Shown here one piece after another: positions 37,392 to 46,950 of a stretch of 64,000 bases of DNA; within the stretch, counting starts at the first letter, position 1; the number at the start of each line of letters is the position of its first letter. Source of the DNA: Pseudomonas asiatica (GTDB taxonomy: Bacteria; Pseudomonadota; Gammaproteobacteria; Pseudomonadales; Pseudomonadaceae). The DNA is taken from contig NZ_BLJF01000001.1 in the NCBI RefSeq assembly GCF_009932335.1, positions 2,108,001 to 2,172,000 of the forward strand. The letters are read 5' to 3'. The notes below the pieces were generated by a model. The model saw only the letters and a list, made by a program, of their open reading frames with translations, was not told the origin of the DNA and searched no databases. The position numbers and the translations under genes are program-made.

Positions 37392-37439
37392 GTGCAAATC
37401 ATCCCAAACCAATAGAAACCTGGTGCATTTCGCACCTTG
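37392..37439 (+). promoter_or_regulatory. Element shared with the PucR/PhyH1 promoter region
   Basis: GTGCAAATC (37392-37400) and TGGTGCATTTCGCACCTTG (37421-37439), with the perfect dyad GGTGC-N5-GCACC. The same two blocks, 32 instead of 31 bp apart, occur at 25041-25089 next to the PucR-type gene. Probable activator site about 85 bp before the BVMO start. Confidence 0.6.
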
Positions 37440-37474
37440 ATCCGCCTGCGTTGCCAATCCTATTCTTGCCAAAC

Positions 37475-37504
37475 GATCAAGTCATTTGACCAAGTCTCTA
37501 TAAC
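37475..37504 (+). promoter_or_regulatory. TetR-type operator over the BVMO promoter
   Basis: GATCAAGTCATTTGACC (37475-37491), one mismatch from GATCA-N7-TGATC and identical to site 2 at 36316 in GATCAAGTC and TGACC. A TATAAC -10-like hexamer follows at 37499-37504, so a bound repressor would cover the -35 region. No tandem partner is seen here. The 294-bp gap before the gene contains only this and the upstream shared element. Confidence 0.6.
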
Positions 37505-37522
37505 ACAACAATAGGAGGCGAC

Positions 37523-39049
37523 ATGTCCTCTCACACTGCTCTTCCGGTTGAGCCGCTCGATATTTTGATCATGGGAGCCGGTGTGTCTGGCATTGGTGCG
37601 GCAGCCTACCTGCGGCGTCATCAGCCGCACAAACGATTTGCGATTCTCGAGTCCCGCGAACGAATGGGCGGCACCTGGGACCTGTTCCGCTACCCTGGCA
37701 TTCGCTCCGACTCGGACCTGTACACCTTCGGTTTCGACTTCAAGCCCTGGACCAAGGCAAAGTCCCTGGCGGACGCCGCAGACATTCTCGAATACCTGCG
37801 AGAAGCCATCGACGAATATGAACTGGCGTCCTTCATCCAGTACCGGCAGAAAGTCGTTTCGGCGAACTGGCAGAGCGATAAAGGGCTCTGGGCAGTGAGC
37901 GTCGAGGATGGTCACACGGCAGAAACCCGCATCATCGAGTGCCGCTGGTTGTTCAGTGCAGGCGGTTACTACCGCTATGACCAAGGGTTCAGCCCACGCT
38001 TCGAGGGCACGGAGGCGTTCAAGGGACAGATCATTCATCCCCAGCACTGGCCGGAAAACCTGGACTACACGGGCAAGCGTGTCGTCGTCATCGGCAGCGG
38101 TGCAACGGCGGTAACCTTGATTCCAGCGATGGCGGACAAGGTCGCCAGCATCACCATGCTGCAGCGCACCCCTTCCTACATCATCAACCAGCCCGCCAAA
38201 GACTCCGTTGCAGCGTTTCTGCGCAAAATCCTGCCTGCGCAAACCGCCTATTCCCTGACACGCTACAAGAACGCCAAGATCACCCTGGCTTTCTGGGCAT
38301 TCTGCCAACGCTTCCCCAAGCTTTCGAAAAAGCTGCTGCTGTGGCTGACCCGCAAGGAATTGCCCAAAGACTACCCGGTCGACGTACATTTCAACCCGCC
38401 CTACAACCCCTGGGACCAGCGCTTGTGTTCGGTCCCCGAAGGCGATCTGTTCAAAGCCATCAGCGCAGGCAAAGCCGACATCGTCACCGATCACATCGAG
38501 CGGTTCACCGAGTCCGGAGTATTGCTCAAATCGGGCAAGACACTGAAGGCCGACATCATCGTCACCGCCACGGGGCTGAACGTACAGCTGTTCGGCGGCA
38601 TCACCCTGCACAAGGACGGCCGACCGGTGATACTCAGCGAAACCCTGGCCTATAAAGGCATGATGCTCTCTGGTGTGCCCAATTTCGCCTTTGCCGTGGG
38701 CTACACCAACTCGTCCTGGACCTTGAAAGTGTGCCTGCTGTGCGATCATTTCTGTCGCCTGCTGGGCTTCATGGACAAACAGGGCCACAACGTCTGCGAA
38801 CCCAAGGCGCCAGCCGGTATCGAAACCCGCCCCTTGCTGGACTTTGGCGCCGGCTACGTGCAACGCGCCTTGGACAGCATGCCGCGCCAAGGGCCGCGTG
38901 AGCCCTGGGTGATGTCGATGGACTACTTCCGCGACGTCAAACTGCTGCGTCGGGGCAACGTTGCCGACAAGTGCCTCTCGTTCACCACAGTGCCCAACGC
39001 GCCTTTGCACGCTGGTGTCATGCTGCAGCAACAAGGTAGCCGTCGATGA
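37523..39049 (+). CDS. Flavin monooxygenase, Baeyer-Villiger type
   Basis: 508 residues preceded by AGGAGG. First Rossmann motif [20 protein letters not shown] binds FAD; the Baeyer-Villiger fingerprint FxGxxxHxxxW is present as [11 protein letters not shown]. The second dinucleotide motif [16 protein letters not shown] binds NADPH. The EtaA/AlmA-like segment [15 protein letters not shown] points to the group acting on aliphatic ketones or long-chain alkanes. It would insert oxygen next to a carbonyl to give an ester or lactone. The next gene is a translationally coupled hydrolase that could cleave this product. Promoter carries both regulon motifs described here. Confidence 0.9.
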   Translation: MSSHTALPVEPLDILIMGAGVSGIGAAAYLRRHQPHKRFAILESRERMGGTWDLFRYPGIRSDSDLYTFGFDFKPWTKAKSLADAADILEYLREAIDEYELASFIQYRQKVVSANWQSDKGLWAVSVEDGHTAETRIIECRWLFSAGGYYRYDQGFSPRFEGTEAFKGQIIHPQHWPENLDYTGKRVVVIGSGATAVTLIPAMADKVASITMLQRTPSYIINQPAKDSVAAFLRKILPAQTAYSLTRYKNAKITLAFWAFCQRFPKLSKKLLLWLTRKELPKDYPVDVHFNPPYNPWDQRLCSVPEGDLFKAISAGKADIVTDHIERFTESGVLLKSGKTLKADIIVTATGLNVQLFGGITLHKDGRPVILSETLAYKGMMLSGVPNFAFAVGYTNSSWTLKVCLLCDHFCRLLGFMDKQGHNVCEPKAPAGIETRPLLDFGAGYVQRALDSMPRQGPREPWVMSMDYFRDVKLLRRGNVADKCLSFTTVPNAPLHAGVMLQQQGSRR

Positions 39050-39921
39050 GCGCCGATCGCTTCTGCGAGCTACCGGGGGAGCGCAAGCTCTGCTATCGCA
39101 CTCACGGCGATGACGACGCCCCGGCGGTCCTGCTCATCGTCGGCCTGGGGCTGCAATTGACCTACTGGCCGCAACCGATCATCGCCGGCCTGGTCGAGCG
39201 CGGGTTCCGCGTCATCACGCTGGACAACCGTGACTCGGGCCGATCGTTCTTCACCGACGTGGTACCTCCCACGGCCATGCAGCAGTTCCTGCGCAAGCGC
39301 ACTCCCGGCTATGACCTGGGCGACATGGCCAACGACGTGATCGGGCTCATGAACGGCCTGAACCTGGAAACGGCGCACGTGGTGGGGATGTCGATGGGCG
39401 GCATGATCGCCCAGACCCTCGCGGCCCGGTACCCCGAGCGCGTCAGGACGCTCACTTCGATCTTCTCGACCACCGGCTCGCTGCGCGTCGGCCAGCCCGC
39501 GCTCAAAGCCCTTTTCCAACTACTGCGCCGCCCGCCGCGCAACCAGCAGGAAAGCGTTCGGGACTACGTGGACATCATGCGACTGATCGGCTCGCCCCTC
39601 GAATGCGACGAGCAAGCCCTGCGCAACTACGCCACGCAGGCCTGGGAGCGCGGCGGCGGCGAGGTGAGCAACCTCGGCACCGCCCGGCAGATCGGCGCCA
39701 TCATCAACTCTGGAGACCGCACCCAGGAGCTGCAGCGGGTTCGCTGCAGCACGCTGGTCATCCACGGGGACAAAGACCTCATGGTCGCGACCACCGGAGG
39801 CTTCGCCACGGCCGCGGCGATTCGCCAGTCGAGCCTGGTGCTGTTGCCTGGGATGGGGCATGACTTCCCAACGTGCCTGTCGGGCACACTGCTTTCCCTG
39901 CTGGCAGGGCACATGCGCTAA
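39046..39921 (+). CDS. Alpha/beta-fold hydrolase coupled to the BVMO
   Basis: 291 residues. Nucleophile elbow GMSMGG (Ser), acid in HGDKDLMV and catalytic His in GMGHDFP; N-terminal oxyanion region [14 protein letters not shown]. Start overlaps the monooxygenase stop (ATGA), so the enzymes are made together. Likely role: hydrolysis of the ester or lactone from the Baeyer-Villiger step into an alcohol plus an acid. A terminator follows. Confidence 0.9.
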   Translation: MSADRFCELPGERKLCYRTHGDDDAPAVLLIVGLGLQLTYWPQPIIAGLVERGFRVITLDNRDSGRSFFTDVVPPTAMQQFLRKRTPGYDLGDMANDVIGLMNGLNLETAHVVGMSMGGMIAQTLAARYPERVRTLTSIFSTTGSLRVGQPALKALFQLLRRPPRNQQESVRDYVDIMRLIGSPLECDEQALRNYATQAWERGGGEVSNLGTARQIGAIINSGDRTQELQRVRCSTLVIHGDKDLMVATTGGFATAAAIRQSSLVLLPGMGHDFPTCLSGTLLSLLAGHMR

Positions 39922-39935
39922 CACCGTTTCCATTT

Positions 39936-39966
39936 AGGGGCGGATTGCTTGGCCGCCCCTCTTTTT
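39936..39966 (+). terminator. Rho-independent terminator of the BVMO-hydrolase operon
   Basis: AGGGGCGG (39936-39943) pairs with CCGCCCCT (39953-39960), then CTTTTT. It lies 15 bp after the hydrolase stop. Confidence 0.88.
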
Positions 39967-40115
39967 ATTCCACCAGAGGTTTCTCGCAACAGGCTTAACC
40001 CAAACCCAAAACAACAACATTCCAGTTTCAAGCACACCTGAGCCGCGACGACGGCCTGGCGCGATGCTCCTCCACTGCCCGTTCAACAACGACAACAACT
40101 GAGCAAGAGGTACGT

Positions 40116-41273
40116 ATGGAATTCAAGTTCTTACTCCCCACCAAAGTCGTGATGGAGCCAGGCCTGCGTGAGCGCACTGGCGAGCATCTGCGTGAATTGG
40201 GGCTCAAGCACGTTCTGATCGTCACGGATGCCGGGGTCAAGGCCGCCGGGCTGCTGAACAGCGTTTACGCCAGCCTGGAAAGGTCGGGCATTTCGTTCGA
40301 CGAAATCGCGGACGTGAAGGCGAACCCTCGCAGCGAAGACATCAACCGCGCGGCACAGCTGTACCGCGGCAAAGGTATCCAGGGCCTCCTGGCCATCGGC
40401 GGCGGCAGCGCGATGGACGCGGCCAAGGCCATCAGCCTGCTGCTGACCCACGAGGGCCGGATCGAAGACTACGAGGGTTCTTTCACCCTTAAGCATGCCA
40501 TTCCACCTATCGTCGCCATCCCGACCACCGCCGGCACCGGCAGTGAAGTGACCTGCTTCGCGGTGATCACCGACACCGTCCGCCATTTCAAGATGAGCGT
40601 CCAGGATTACCGGGTCGGGCCCGTTTTGGCACTGCTCGACGCCCATATTCTCGACACGCTGCCTTCGTCGATTGCCGCCGCAACCGGCATGGATGCCCTC
40701 ACCCACGCCATCGAAGCCTACACCGGTCGCATGGCGAACCCGATCAGCGACGGCCTGGCGCTGCACGCCATCCGCCTGATCAGCCAACACCTCAAGCCCG
40801 CCGTGCTGGAGCCTGGCAACCTGCACGCCCGCCAGCAGATGCTGGTGGCTAGTCTGATCGCCGGCATGGCCTTCGGGAACGCCGACGTCGGCAGCGTGCA
40901 CTGCATCTCCGAAGCCATCGGTGGCATGTACGACACACCGCACGGCGTGGGCAACGCGATCTTCCTGCCCTTCGTGTTCGGTCACAACCGCGATGCCGAC
41001 ATCACCCGCCACGCCCAGGTCGCCTATGCGCTCGGGATCGACCCCAACCTCTCGCCGGCCGAGGCCGCCGAGGCCGCTGTCGGTTACCTGTTCCAGATGA
41101 GCAAGGATCTGGGCATCCCCCGCTTCGCCGAGGTGAAGGGCGTGCGCGAGGAAGACTTCCTGACCATCGCTGAAAAGTCGAAGAAAAACTTCTCCGACGC
41201 CAGCAATGCCAAGGAAATGACCGTCGAGACCTACCGTGAAATCGTCGCCACTGCTTACCACTTCGTAGCGTGA
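40116..41273 (+). CDS. Iron-containing alcohol dehydrogenase
   Basis: 385 residues, group III ADH. NAD-binding GGGSAMDAAKAISLLL (about 93-108), PTTAGTGSEVT, and metal-ligand His residues in DALTHAIEAYTG and the later CISEAIGG...HGVGNAIFLPFVFG block. Oxidises an alcohol to an aldehyde (or the reverse). It begins the gene set ADH-permease-aldehyde dehydrogenase-two aminotransferases-reductase, with 12 bp to the permease. Its leader contains an AACAACAA motif at 40010-40017, further from the start than usual for Crc/Hfq. Confidence 0.92.
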   Translation: MEFKFLLPTKVVMEPGLRERTGEHLRELGLKHVLIVTDAGVKAAGLLNSVYASLERSGISFDEIADVKANPRSEDINRAAQLYRGKGIQGLLAIGGGSAMDAAKAISLLLTHEGRIEDYEGSFTLKHAIPPIVAIPTTAGTGSEVTCFAVITDTVRHFKMSVQDYRVGPVLALLDAHILDTLPSSIAAATGMDALTHAIEAYTGRMANPISDGLALHAIRLISQHLKPAVLEPGNLHARQQMLVASLIAGMAFGNADVGSVHCISEAIGGMYDTPHGVGNAIFLPFVFGHNRDADITRHAQVAYALGIDPNLSPAEAAEAAVGYLFQMSKDLGIPRFAEVKGVREEDFLTIAEKSKKNFSDASNAKEMTVETYREIVATAYHFVA

Positions 41274-41285
41274 GGGATGTCAGTC

Positions 41286-42617
41286 ATGAGCGAATCAATC
41301 CCTAGCGCTTCGCTGAAGCGCACCCTGGGTCCGTTTTCGGTACTGCTGTTCGGCCTGGCGTTCCTGGCGCCGTTGATCGTCTTCGGCACCTATGGCGTGA
41401 TTACCCAGGCCAGCGGCAACACCACGGCGATGGCCTACCTGATCGCGGCGACCGGCGTGGTGTTCACGGCGTTGAGCTATGGCCGGCTGGTCAGGGTGTT
41501 CCCGGTGGCCGGTTCAGCCTACACCTATACCCGCAAGATGCTGAGCGCGAACCTCGGTTTCATGGTGGGCTGGGCCGCCCTGCTCGATTACTTCTTCATC
41601 CCCATGCTGATCTGGCTGCTCGGTGCCAGCTACCTCAACATGGCGTTTCCAGAAGTGCCGCAGTGGGTGTGGATCATCGGGTTCATCGTCTCCACCTCGC
41701 TGCTGAACGTGCTGGGCATCCAGGTTGCCAACCGTTTCAACGTGCTGTTGATGGTCGCGCAACTGGCCATCATCGTCGTGTTCATCGGCCTGTGCGTGCA
41801 CTACATTGTCGCGGCCAACGGCCCTGGCGGGCTGTTGTCGGCCAAGCCGTTCTTCAACCAGAACGTGCCCTTCGCCACCAGCATGGCCGGCGCCGCCATC
41901 GCCGCGTACTCGTTCCTGGGCTTTGACGCGCTGTCCACGCTCAGCGAGGAAACCCGCGACCCGGGCCGCACACTGCCGCGCGCCATCCTGCTGGTCGCGT
42001 TGATCGGCGGCTCGGTCTACGTCGGCTCCTCGTACTTCATGTACCTGGCGCACCCCTCCCCCACATTCGAGTTCGTGGACGGGGCTGCCTTCGAGATAGC
42101 CCGCATGATCGGCGGCGACCTGTTCTTCGTCGTGGTCCTGGCGGGGATCATCATCGCCCACTTCGCCGCAGGCATGTCATTCCAGGCCAGCGTGGGCCGG
42201 CTGCTGTACGCCCTCGGCCGGGACAACCAACTGCCACGCAAGCTATTCGGGGCCTTGCATCCTCGTTACAAGACCCCGGTCTTCAACATCCTGCTCTGCG
42301 GCATTTTCGGCACCGCAGGTTTTGGCCTGACGATCGCCACCGCGACGTCCCTGGTCAATTTCGGCGCTTTTCTAGCCTTCACCGCCGTCAACCTCTGCGC
42401 GTTGCGGCTCACCTTTGACGCACGCGTCAAGGACGGGGCCGGCCTGCTGCACGGCGTGCTTTTCCCACTCATCGGCCTGGTCACGGCCGGCTGGATGCTG
42501 GCCAGCCTGGATAAAGACGCACTGATCATGGGTTGTAGCTGGCTCGCCCTGGGCGCGGTTTACCTCGCCTGCCGGACCAGCTTCTTCCGCAACCCAGTGC
42601 CTGACGCGCTGGCGTAG
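41286..42617 (+). CDS. APC-family amino acid/amine permease
   Basis: 443 residues from [20 protein letters not shown], chosen because GAGGG at 41272 is well spaced; an ATG at 41277 is too close. About 12 TM helices, beginning [20 protein letters not shown]; the APC signature region [20 protein letters not shown] and [20 protein letters not shown] are clear. It should import an amine or amino acid with protons. Placed between alcohol and aldehyde dehydrogenases, so its substrate is likely an amino alcohol, diamine or related compound used by this cluster. Confidence 0.92.
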   Translation: MSESIPSASLKRTLGPFSVLLFGLAFLAPLIVFGTYGVITQASGNTTAMAYLIAATGVVFTALSYGRLVRVFPVAGSAYTYTRKMLSANLGFMVGWAALLDYFFIPMLIWLLGASYLNMAFPEVPQWVWIIGFIVSTSLLNVLGIQVANRFNVLLMVAQLAIIVVFIGLCVHYIVAANGPGGLLSAKPFFNQNVPFATSMAGAAIAAYSFLGFDALSTLSEETRDPGRTLPRAILLVALIGGSVYVGSSYFMYLAHPSPTFEFVDGAAFEIARMIGGDLFFVVVLAGIIIAHFAAGMSFQASVGRLLYALGRDNQLPRKLFGALHPRYKTPVFNILLCGIFGTAGFGLTIATATSLVNFGAFLAFTAVNLCALRLTFDARVKDGAGLLHGVLFPLIGLVTAGWMLASLDKDALIMGCSWLALGAVYLACRTSFFRNPVPDALA

Positions 42618-42696
42618 CGGCCACCTTCCAATCGAATGCCCTGACGACAACCACAAGGCAAGGCCATGGCCTTGCCGTTCAATGGCGAGAATCGAC

Positions 42697-44121
42697 ATGC
42701 AAACCAAACTCTTGATCAACGGTGCCCTGGTGGCCGGCGAAGGCGAAAACCTCGACGTGTACAACCCGTCCCTGGGCAGCGTCCTGGTACAGACCACCGA
42801 AGCCAGCCGTGCCCAGGTCCATGCCGCGGTGCAAAGCGCGGATGCGGCCTTCGACGCCTGGTCGCAAACGCCGCCCAAGGACCGCGCGGCACTGCTGCTC
42901 AAGCTCGCTGACAGCATCGACGCCCAGGCGCCGGTGTTTGCCCGCCTGGAGGCAGACAACTGCGGCAAGCCGTTCACCGCCGTGTTGCAGGATGAACTGC
43001 CTGCCGTATCCGACGTGTTCCGCTTCTTTGCCGGTGCCGTGCGCTGCCTGCAGGGCTCGGCGGCGGGCGAGTACATCCCGGGCCACACCTCGATGATCCG
43101 CCGCGACCCGGTGGGCGTGGTCGCCTCCATCGCGCCGTGGAACTACCCCCTGCTGATGGCAGCCTGGAAACTGGGCCCAGCCTTGGCCGGCGGCAACACC
43201 GTCGTGCTCAAGCCGTCGGAACACACGCCGATGAGCACCTTGAAACTGGGCGAGTTGCTCGCCGACATCTTCCCCGCCGGTGTGGTCAACATCGTGCACG
43301 GTCGCGGCGCCTCGGTGGGTGAGCCGCTGACCAGCCACCCCCAGGTACGCATGGTGTCGCTGACCGGCTCCGTGCGCACCGGCAGCCGTATCATCGAAGG
43401 CACCGCCGACAGCGTCAAACGCATGCACATGGAGCTCGGTGGCAAGGCACCGGTGTTGATCTTCGACGATGCCGACATCGACGCCGCCGTCGAAGGCATC
43501 CGCGCCTTCGGCTTCTACAACGCCGGCCAGGACTGCACCGCCGCATGCCGCCTCTATGTGCAGAAGGCGGTGTACCCGGAGTTCGTGCGCAAGCTCGGCG
43601 AAGCCGTGTCCAGCATCAAGTGCGGGCTTCAGGATGACCCGGCGACCGAGATGGGCCCGCTGATCACCCAAGAGCACCTGGAGCGTGTCGAGGGCTTCGT
43701 GAACCGTGCCAAGGAACTGCCTCACATTGAGGTGGTCACCGGCGGCAAGCGCGCTGCGGGCGGCGGCTTCTTCTTCGAGCCGACGGTCCTGGCCGGCGCT
43801 ACGCAGGAGGACGAGGTAGTGTGCCGTGAAATCTTCGGCCCGGTGGTGACGGTTTCGCCATTCGAAGACGAAGCCCAGGCACTGGCATGGGCCAATGAAT
43901 CGGACTACGGCCTGGCCTCGTCGGTATGGACCGCCGATGTGGGTCGCGCCCATCGCCTGGCCGCTCGCCTGCAATACGGCTGCACCTGGGTCAACACCCA
44001 CTTCATGCTGGTGAGCGAAATGCCCCATGGTGGCGTGAAGCTGTCCGGCTACGGCAAGGACCTGTCGATGTACGGGTTGGAAGACTACACCGTGGTTCGC
44101 CACGTGATGTTCAAGCACTGA
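42697..44121 (+). CDS. Aldehyde dehydrogenase, aminobutyraldehyde/betaine-aldehyde type
   Basis: 474 residues from [20 protein letters not shown] (an ATG five codons upstream is possible). NAD-binding fold, general base Glu in [18 protein letters not shown] and catalytic Cys in [11 protein letters not shown]. Closest in style to gamma-aminobutyraldehyde dehydrogenases. It would turn an aminoaldehyde, from the alcohol dehydrogenase or from transamination, into the acid. An antisense reading of 635 codons over this gene is only a composition shadow. Confidence 0.92.
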   Translation: MQTKLLINGALVAGEGENLDVYNPSLGSVLVQTTEASRAQVHAAVQSADAAFDAWSQTPPKDRAALLLKLADSIDAQAPVFARLEADNCGKPFTAVLQDELPAVSDVFRFFAGAVRCLQGSAAGEYIPGHTSMIRRDPVGVVASIAPWNYPLLMAAWKLGPALAGGNTVVLKPSEHTPMSTLKLGELLADIFPAGVVNIVHGRGASVGEPLTSHPQVRMVSLTGSVRTGSRIIEGTADSVKRMHMELGGKAPVLIFDDADIDAAVEGIRAFGFYNAGQDCTAACRLYVQKAVYPEFVRKLGEAVSSIKCGLQDDPATEMGPLITQEHLERVEGFVNRAKELPHIEVVTGGKRAAGGGFFFEPTVLAGATQEDEVVCREIFGPVVTVSPFEDEAQALAWANESDYGLASSVWTADVGRAHRLAARLQYGCTWVNTHFMLVSEMPHGGVKLSGYGKDLSMYGLEDYTVVRHVMFKH

Positions 44122-44166
44122 CCGCCCACGACCCAGATAGCCCAGATCATTTTTCAAGAGGTTTGC

Positions 44167-45420
44167 ATGAACAACATCGAGACATTCGAAAGGCTCGAGT
44201 CCAACGTGCGGATGTACTGCCGTGACTTGCCGCTGGTGTTCGATACCGCCCAAGGCAGCAAGATCCGAGGTGAAGACGGCCGCGAGTACCTGGACTTCTT
44301 CGCTGGCGCCGGCGCCCTGAACTATGGCCACAACGACCCGCGCATGCGCGATGCCTTGATCGCGTATCTGTCGTCCAACGGCGTGACCCACGCCCTCGAC
44401 CTGCACACCACCACCAAGCGCCAGTTTCTCGAAGCGATCGAGCGCGACCTGTTCAAGCCACGCGGCTGGGACTACAAGGTGCAGTTCACCGGCCCGACCG
44501 GTGCCGACGCCGTCGAGGCGGCGTTGAAGCTGGCGCGCAAGGCGACGGGGCGTACCAAGGTCGTCTCGTTCTATGGGGCTTACCACGGCATGACCGCCGG
44601 CGCCTTGGCCGTCACCGGCAACCGCACTCGCCGTGGCCCTGGGCTTTCCACCGATGTGGTGTTCGTGCCGTACGAAGACAGCCCCTACGGCGAATTCGAC
44701 AGCATTGGCTTCCTCGAGCGCCTGGCCAACGACCAGGGCAGCGGCTCGGAGCTACCGGCGGCGGTGATCGTCGAGTCCGTGCAGATCCAGGCCGGCGTCT
44801 ACCCGGCTTCCAACGAATGGCTGCAACGCTTGCGCAAGTGGACCAGCGATCACGGCGTGTTGCTCATCTGCGACGAAATCCAGGCCGGCTGCGGGCGCAC
44901 CGGCGACTTCTTCGGCTTCGAGCGCTCCGGGGTGGTGCCAGACCTGATCACCTGCGCCAAATCGATCGGCGGCTTCGGCCTGCCGATGGCGATCGTGTTG
45001 ATTCGCGCCGGGCTGGATGTGTGGCAACCGGGCGATCACATCGGCACCTTCCGCGGCAATCAACTGGCCTTCTTGACGGCCCAGATCGCGCTCGGCTATT
45101 GGCGCGATGAGTCGTTCCTGAAGTTGCTGGCCACCAACTGCGCGGCCATGGAGCGCGCGGTCGCCGGTTTCGCGGAAATTCCTGGCGTCGCCTCCGCGCG
45201 CTGTCGCGGCATGATCGCCGGCATCGACTTCGGTCGCGGCAACGTCGCATTCGCCAAGGATGCCCAGCAGCGTGTGCTGCAGGCGGGTGTGCTGGTCGAC
45301 CGCTGCGGCCCGAACGGCGAAATCATCAAGCTGATGCCACCGGTGAACACCCCGACCGACCAGCTCGAAGAAGGCCTGAAAGCCTTCGGCGAATCGGTCG
45401 CGGCAGCGTTTAGCCAGTAA
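44167..45420 (+). CDS. Class III aminotransferase, EctB-like
   Basis: 417 residues. PLP enzyme with KVQFTGPTGADAVEAALKLA, the HGMTAGALAVTGN block, Asp in LLICDEIQAGCGRTGDFFGF and the PLP lysine in ITCAKSIGG. The overall pattern is that of EctB diaminobutyrate-2-oxoglutarate transaminases, but no ectA/ectC lies nearby, so an ectoine role is not supported; a catabolic omega-transaminase role is more likely. Preceded by AAGAGG; 46 bp after the aldehyde dehydrogenase. Confidence 0.9.
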   Translation: MNNIETFERLESNVRMYCRDLPLVFDTAQGSKIRGEDGREYLDFFAGAGALNYGHNDPRMRDALIAYLSSNGVTHALDLHTTTKRQFLEAIERDLFKPRGWDYKVQFTGPTGADAVEAALKLARKATGRTKVVSFYGAYHGMTAGALAVTGNRTRRGPGLSTDVVFVPYEDSPYGEFDSIGFLERLANDQGSGSELPAAVIVESVQIQAGVYPASNEWLQRLRKWTSDHGVLLICDEIQAGCGRTGDFFGFERSGVVPDLITCAKSIGGFGLPMAIVLIRAGLDVWQPGDHIGTFRGNQLAFLTAQIALGYWRDESFLKLLATNCAAMERAVAGFAEIPGVASARCRGMIAGIDFGRGNVAFAKDAQQRVLQAGVLVDRCGPNGEIIKLMPPVNTPTDQLEEGLKAFGESVAAAFSQ

Positions 45421-45516
45421 CTGCACGGGCCTGCGGTGCGGCCTGTATCGATACAGCGCCGCATGCAGGCTCATCGCGTGCAGTCGACAACCCGTCCGTG
45501 GCAGGAAATCACACCA

Positions 45517-46896
45517 ATGAGCAACGTCACTTCAACCATCCAGAATGACTTGGCTTCATTCATACACCCCAACACCAACCTGGCGCAGCACCAGGAAATC
45601 GGCCCCCTCGTGATCGCCGGCGGCGACGGCGTGCGGGTCTTCGATGAGCAAGGCAACGCCTACATCGAGGCGATGTCGGGCCTGTGGAGCGTTGCCTTGG
45701 GCTTCAGTGAAAAGCGCCTGGTCGACGCCGCCGTCGAGCAGTTCAGGCAACTGCCCTACTACCACAGCTTCAGCCACAAGACCAACGCCCCGGCGGCGGC
45801 GCTCGCCGCCAAGCTGGCCGAGCTGGCGCCGGGCGACCTGAACCATGTTTTCTTCACCAATTCAGGCTCCGAAGCCAACGACTCGGTGGTGAAGATGCTC
45901 TGGTACGTGAACAACGCGCTGGGCAAACCGCACAAGAAGAAATTCATCTCTCGCCAGCAGGCCTATCACGGCGCCACCATCGCTGCCGGGAGCCTGACCG
46001 GCATCCCCTCGATTCATCGCGACTTCGACCTGCCGGCCATCCCGGTTCACCATCTGACGTGCCCGAACTTCTACCGGTTCGCCCGGCCAGGGGAAACGCA
46101 GGAAGCCTTTTCGGCCCGCCTGGCGAACGAACTGGAGCGCTACATCCTCGCCGAAGGGCCGGAAAGCATTGCCGCCTTCGTCGGCGAACCGGTGATCGCA
46201 GCGGGCGGCGTGATCCCTCCTCCCACTGGCTACTGGGCGGCGATCCAGACAGTGTGCAGGCGCTACGACATTCTTGTGGTGATCGACGAGATCGTCACCG
46301 GTTTTGGCAGGCTGGGCACGATGTTCGGGGCTCAGCTGTACGACATCCAGCCCGACATCATGGTGCTCTCCAAGCAGCTCACCTCTTCCTACCAGCCGCT
46401 GGCGGCCGTGGTGGTGTCCGATGCCATCAACGATGTACTGGTGAGCCAGAGCCAGCGCCTGGGGGCATTCGCCCATGGCCTGACCTGCACGGGCCACCCC
46501 GTCGCCACCGCGGTTGCGCTGGAAAACATCCGCATCATCGAAGAGCGCGACCTGGTTGGCCATGTCCAGCGCCTGGCCCCCATGTTCCAGCGCCACCTGC
46601 GCACGTTCGAAGACCACCCGCTGGTCGGCAACGTCCGAGGCGTCGGGCTGATGGGCGGGATCGAACTGGTTGCGAACAAGGCCACCGGCCAACCGTTCGC
46701 CCAGCCAGGTGCACTGGGTGGCTACGTGTTCACACAGGCCCACAAGCATGGGCTGATCATTCGCGCCCTCTACGACACGATCGCGTTCTGCCCGCCGTTG
46801 ATTACCACGCAGGGCGACATCGAAGCGATCTTCAGCGCCTTCGAGCGCACGTTGGCTGATGCAACGGACTGGGCCCGATCGCAGAACCTGCGGTGA
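45517..46896 (+). CDS. Class III omega-aminotransferase, SpuC-like
   Basis: 459 residues from MSNVTSTIQNDLASFIHPNT; AGGAAA precedes it, and the in-frame extension to 45436 overlaps leader sequence. Substrate-binding and PLP motifs: YIEAMSGLWSVALGF, HVFFTNSGSEANDSVVKML, VVIDEIVTGFGRLGTMFGAQ and the lysine in VLSKQLTSSYQPL. Resembles polyamine/beta-alanine:pyruvate transaminases that convert terminal amines to aldehydes. It would feed the aldehyde dehydrogenase of this cluster. Confidence 0.9.
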   Translation: MSNVTSTIQNDLASFIHPNTNLAQHQEIGPLVIAGGDGVRVFDEQGNAYIEAMSGLWSVALGFSEKRLVDAAVEQFRQLPYYHSFSHKTNAPAAALAAKLAELAPGDLNHVFFTNSGSEANDSVVKMLWYVNNALGKPHKKKFISRQQAYHGATIAAGSLTGIPSIHRDFDLPAIPVHHLTCPNFYRFARPGETQEAFSARLANELERYILAEGPESIAAFVGEPVIAAGGVIPPPTGYWAAIQTVCRRYDILVVIDEIVTGFGRLGTMFGAQLYDIQPDIMVLSKQLTSSYQPLAAVVVSDAINDVLVSQSQRLGAFAHGLTCTGHPVATAVALENIRIIEERDLVGHVQRLAPMFQRHLRTFEDHPLVGNVRGVGLMGGIELVANKATGQPFAQPGALGGYVFTQAHKHGLIIRALYDTIAFCPPLITTQGDIEAIFSAFERTLADATDWARSQNLR

Positions 46897-46926
46897 GCAA
46901 AGGCTCTCCCGTGGGGCATCACATAA

Positions 46927-46934
46927 AACAACAA
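46927..46934 (+). promoter_or_regulatory. Crc/Hfq-type AAnAAnAA motif
   Basis: AACAACAA 4 bp before the AAGAGG ribosome-binding site of the reductase gene. Exact match to the AAnAAnAA target of the Pseudomonas Crc/Hfq catabolite-repression complex, in the position where it blocks translation. Confidence 0.55.
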
Positions 46935-46950
46935 TCAAGAGGCTTTGAAC

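Noticed and set aside
42679..44586. 635-codon antisense reading over the aldehyde dehydrogenase and transaminase genes
   Set aside because: It mirrors two genes with clear catalytic motifs on the plus strand; the antisense product is His/Gln/Arg-rich with no family pattern, as expected for shadows in GC-rich DNA.
44167..45420. Ectoine biosynthesis from the EctB-like transaminase
   Set aside because: No ectA, ectC or ectD nearby; neighbours are catabolic dehydrogenases and a permease.
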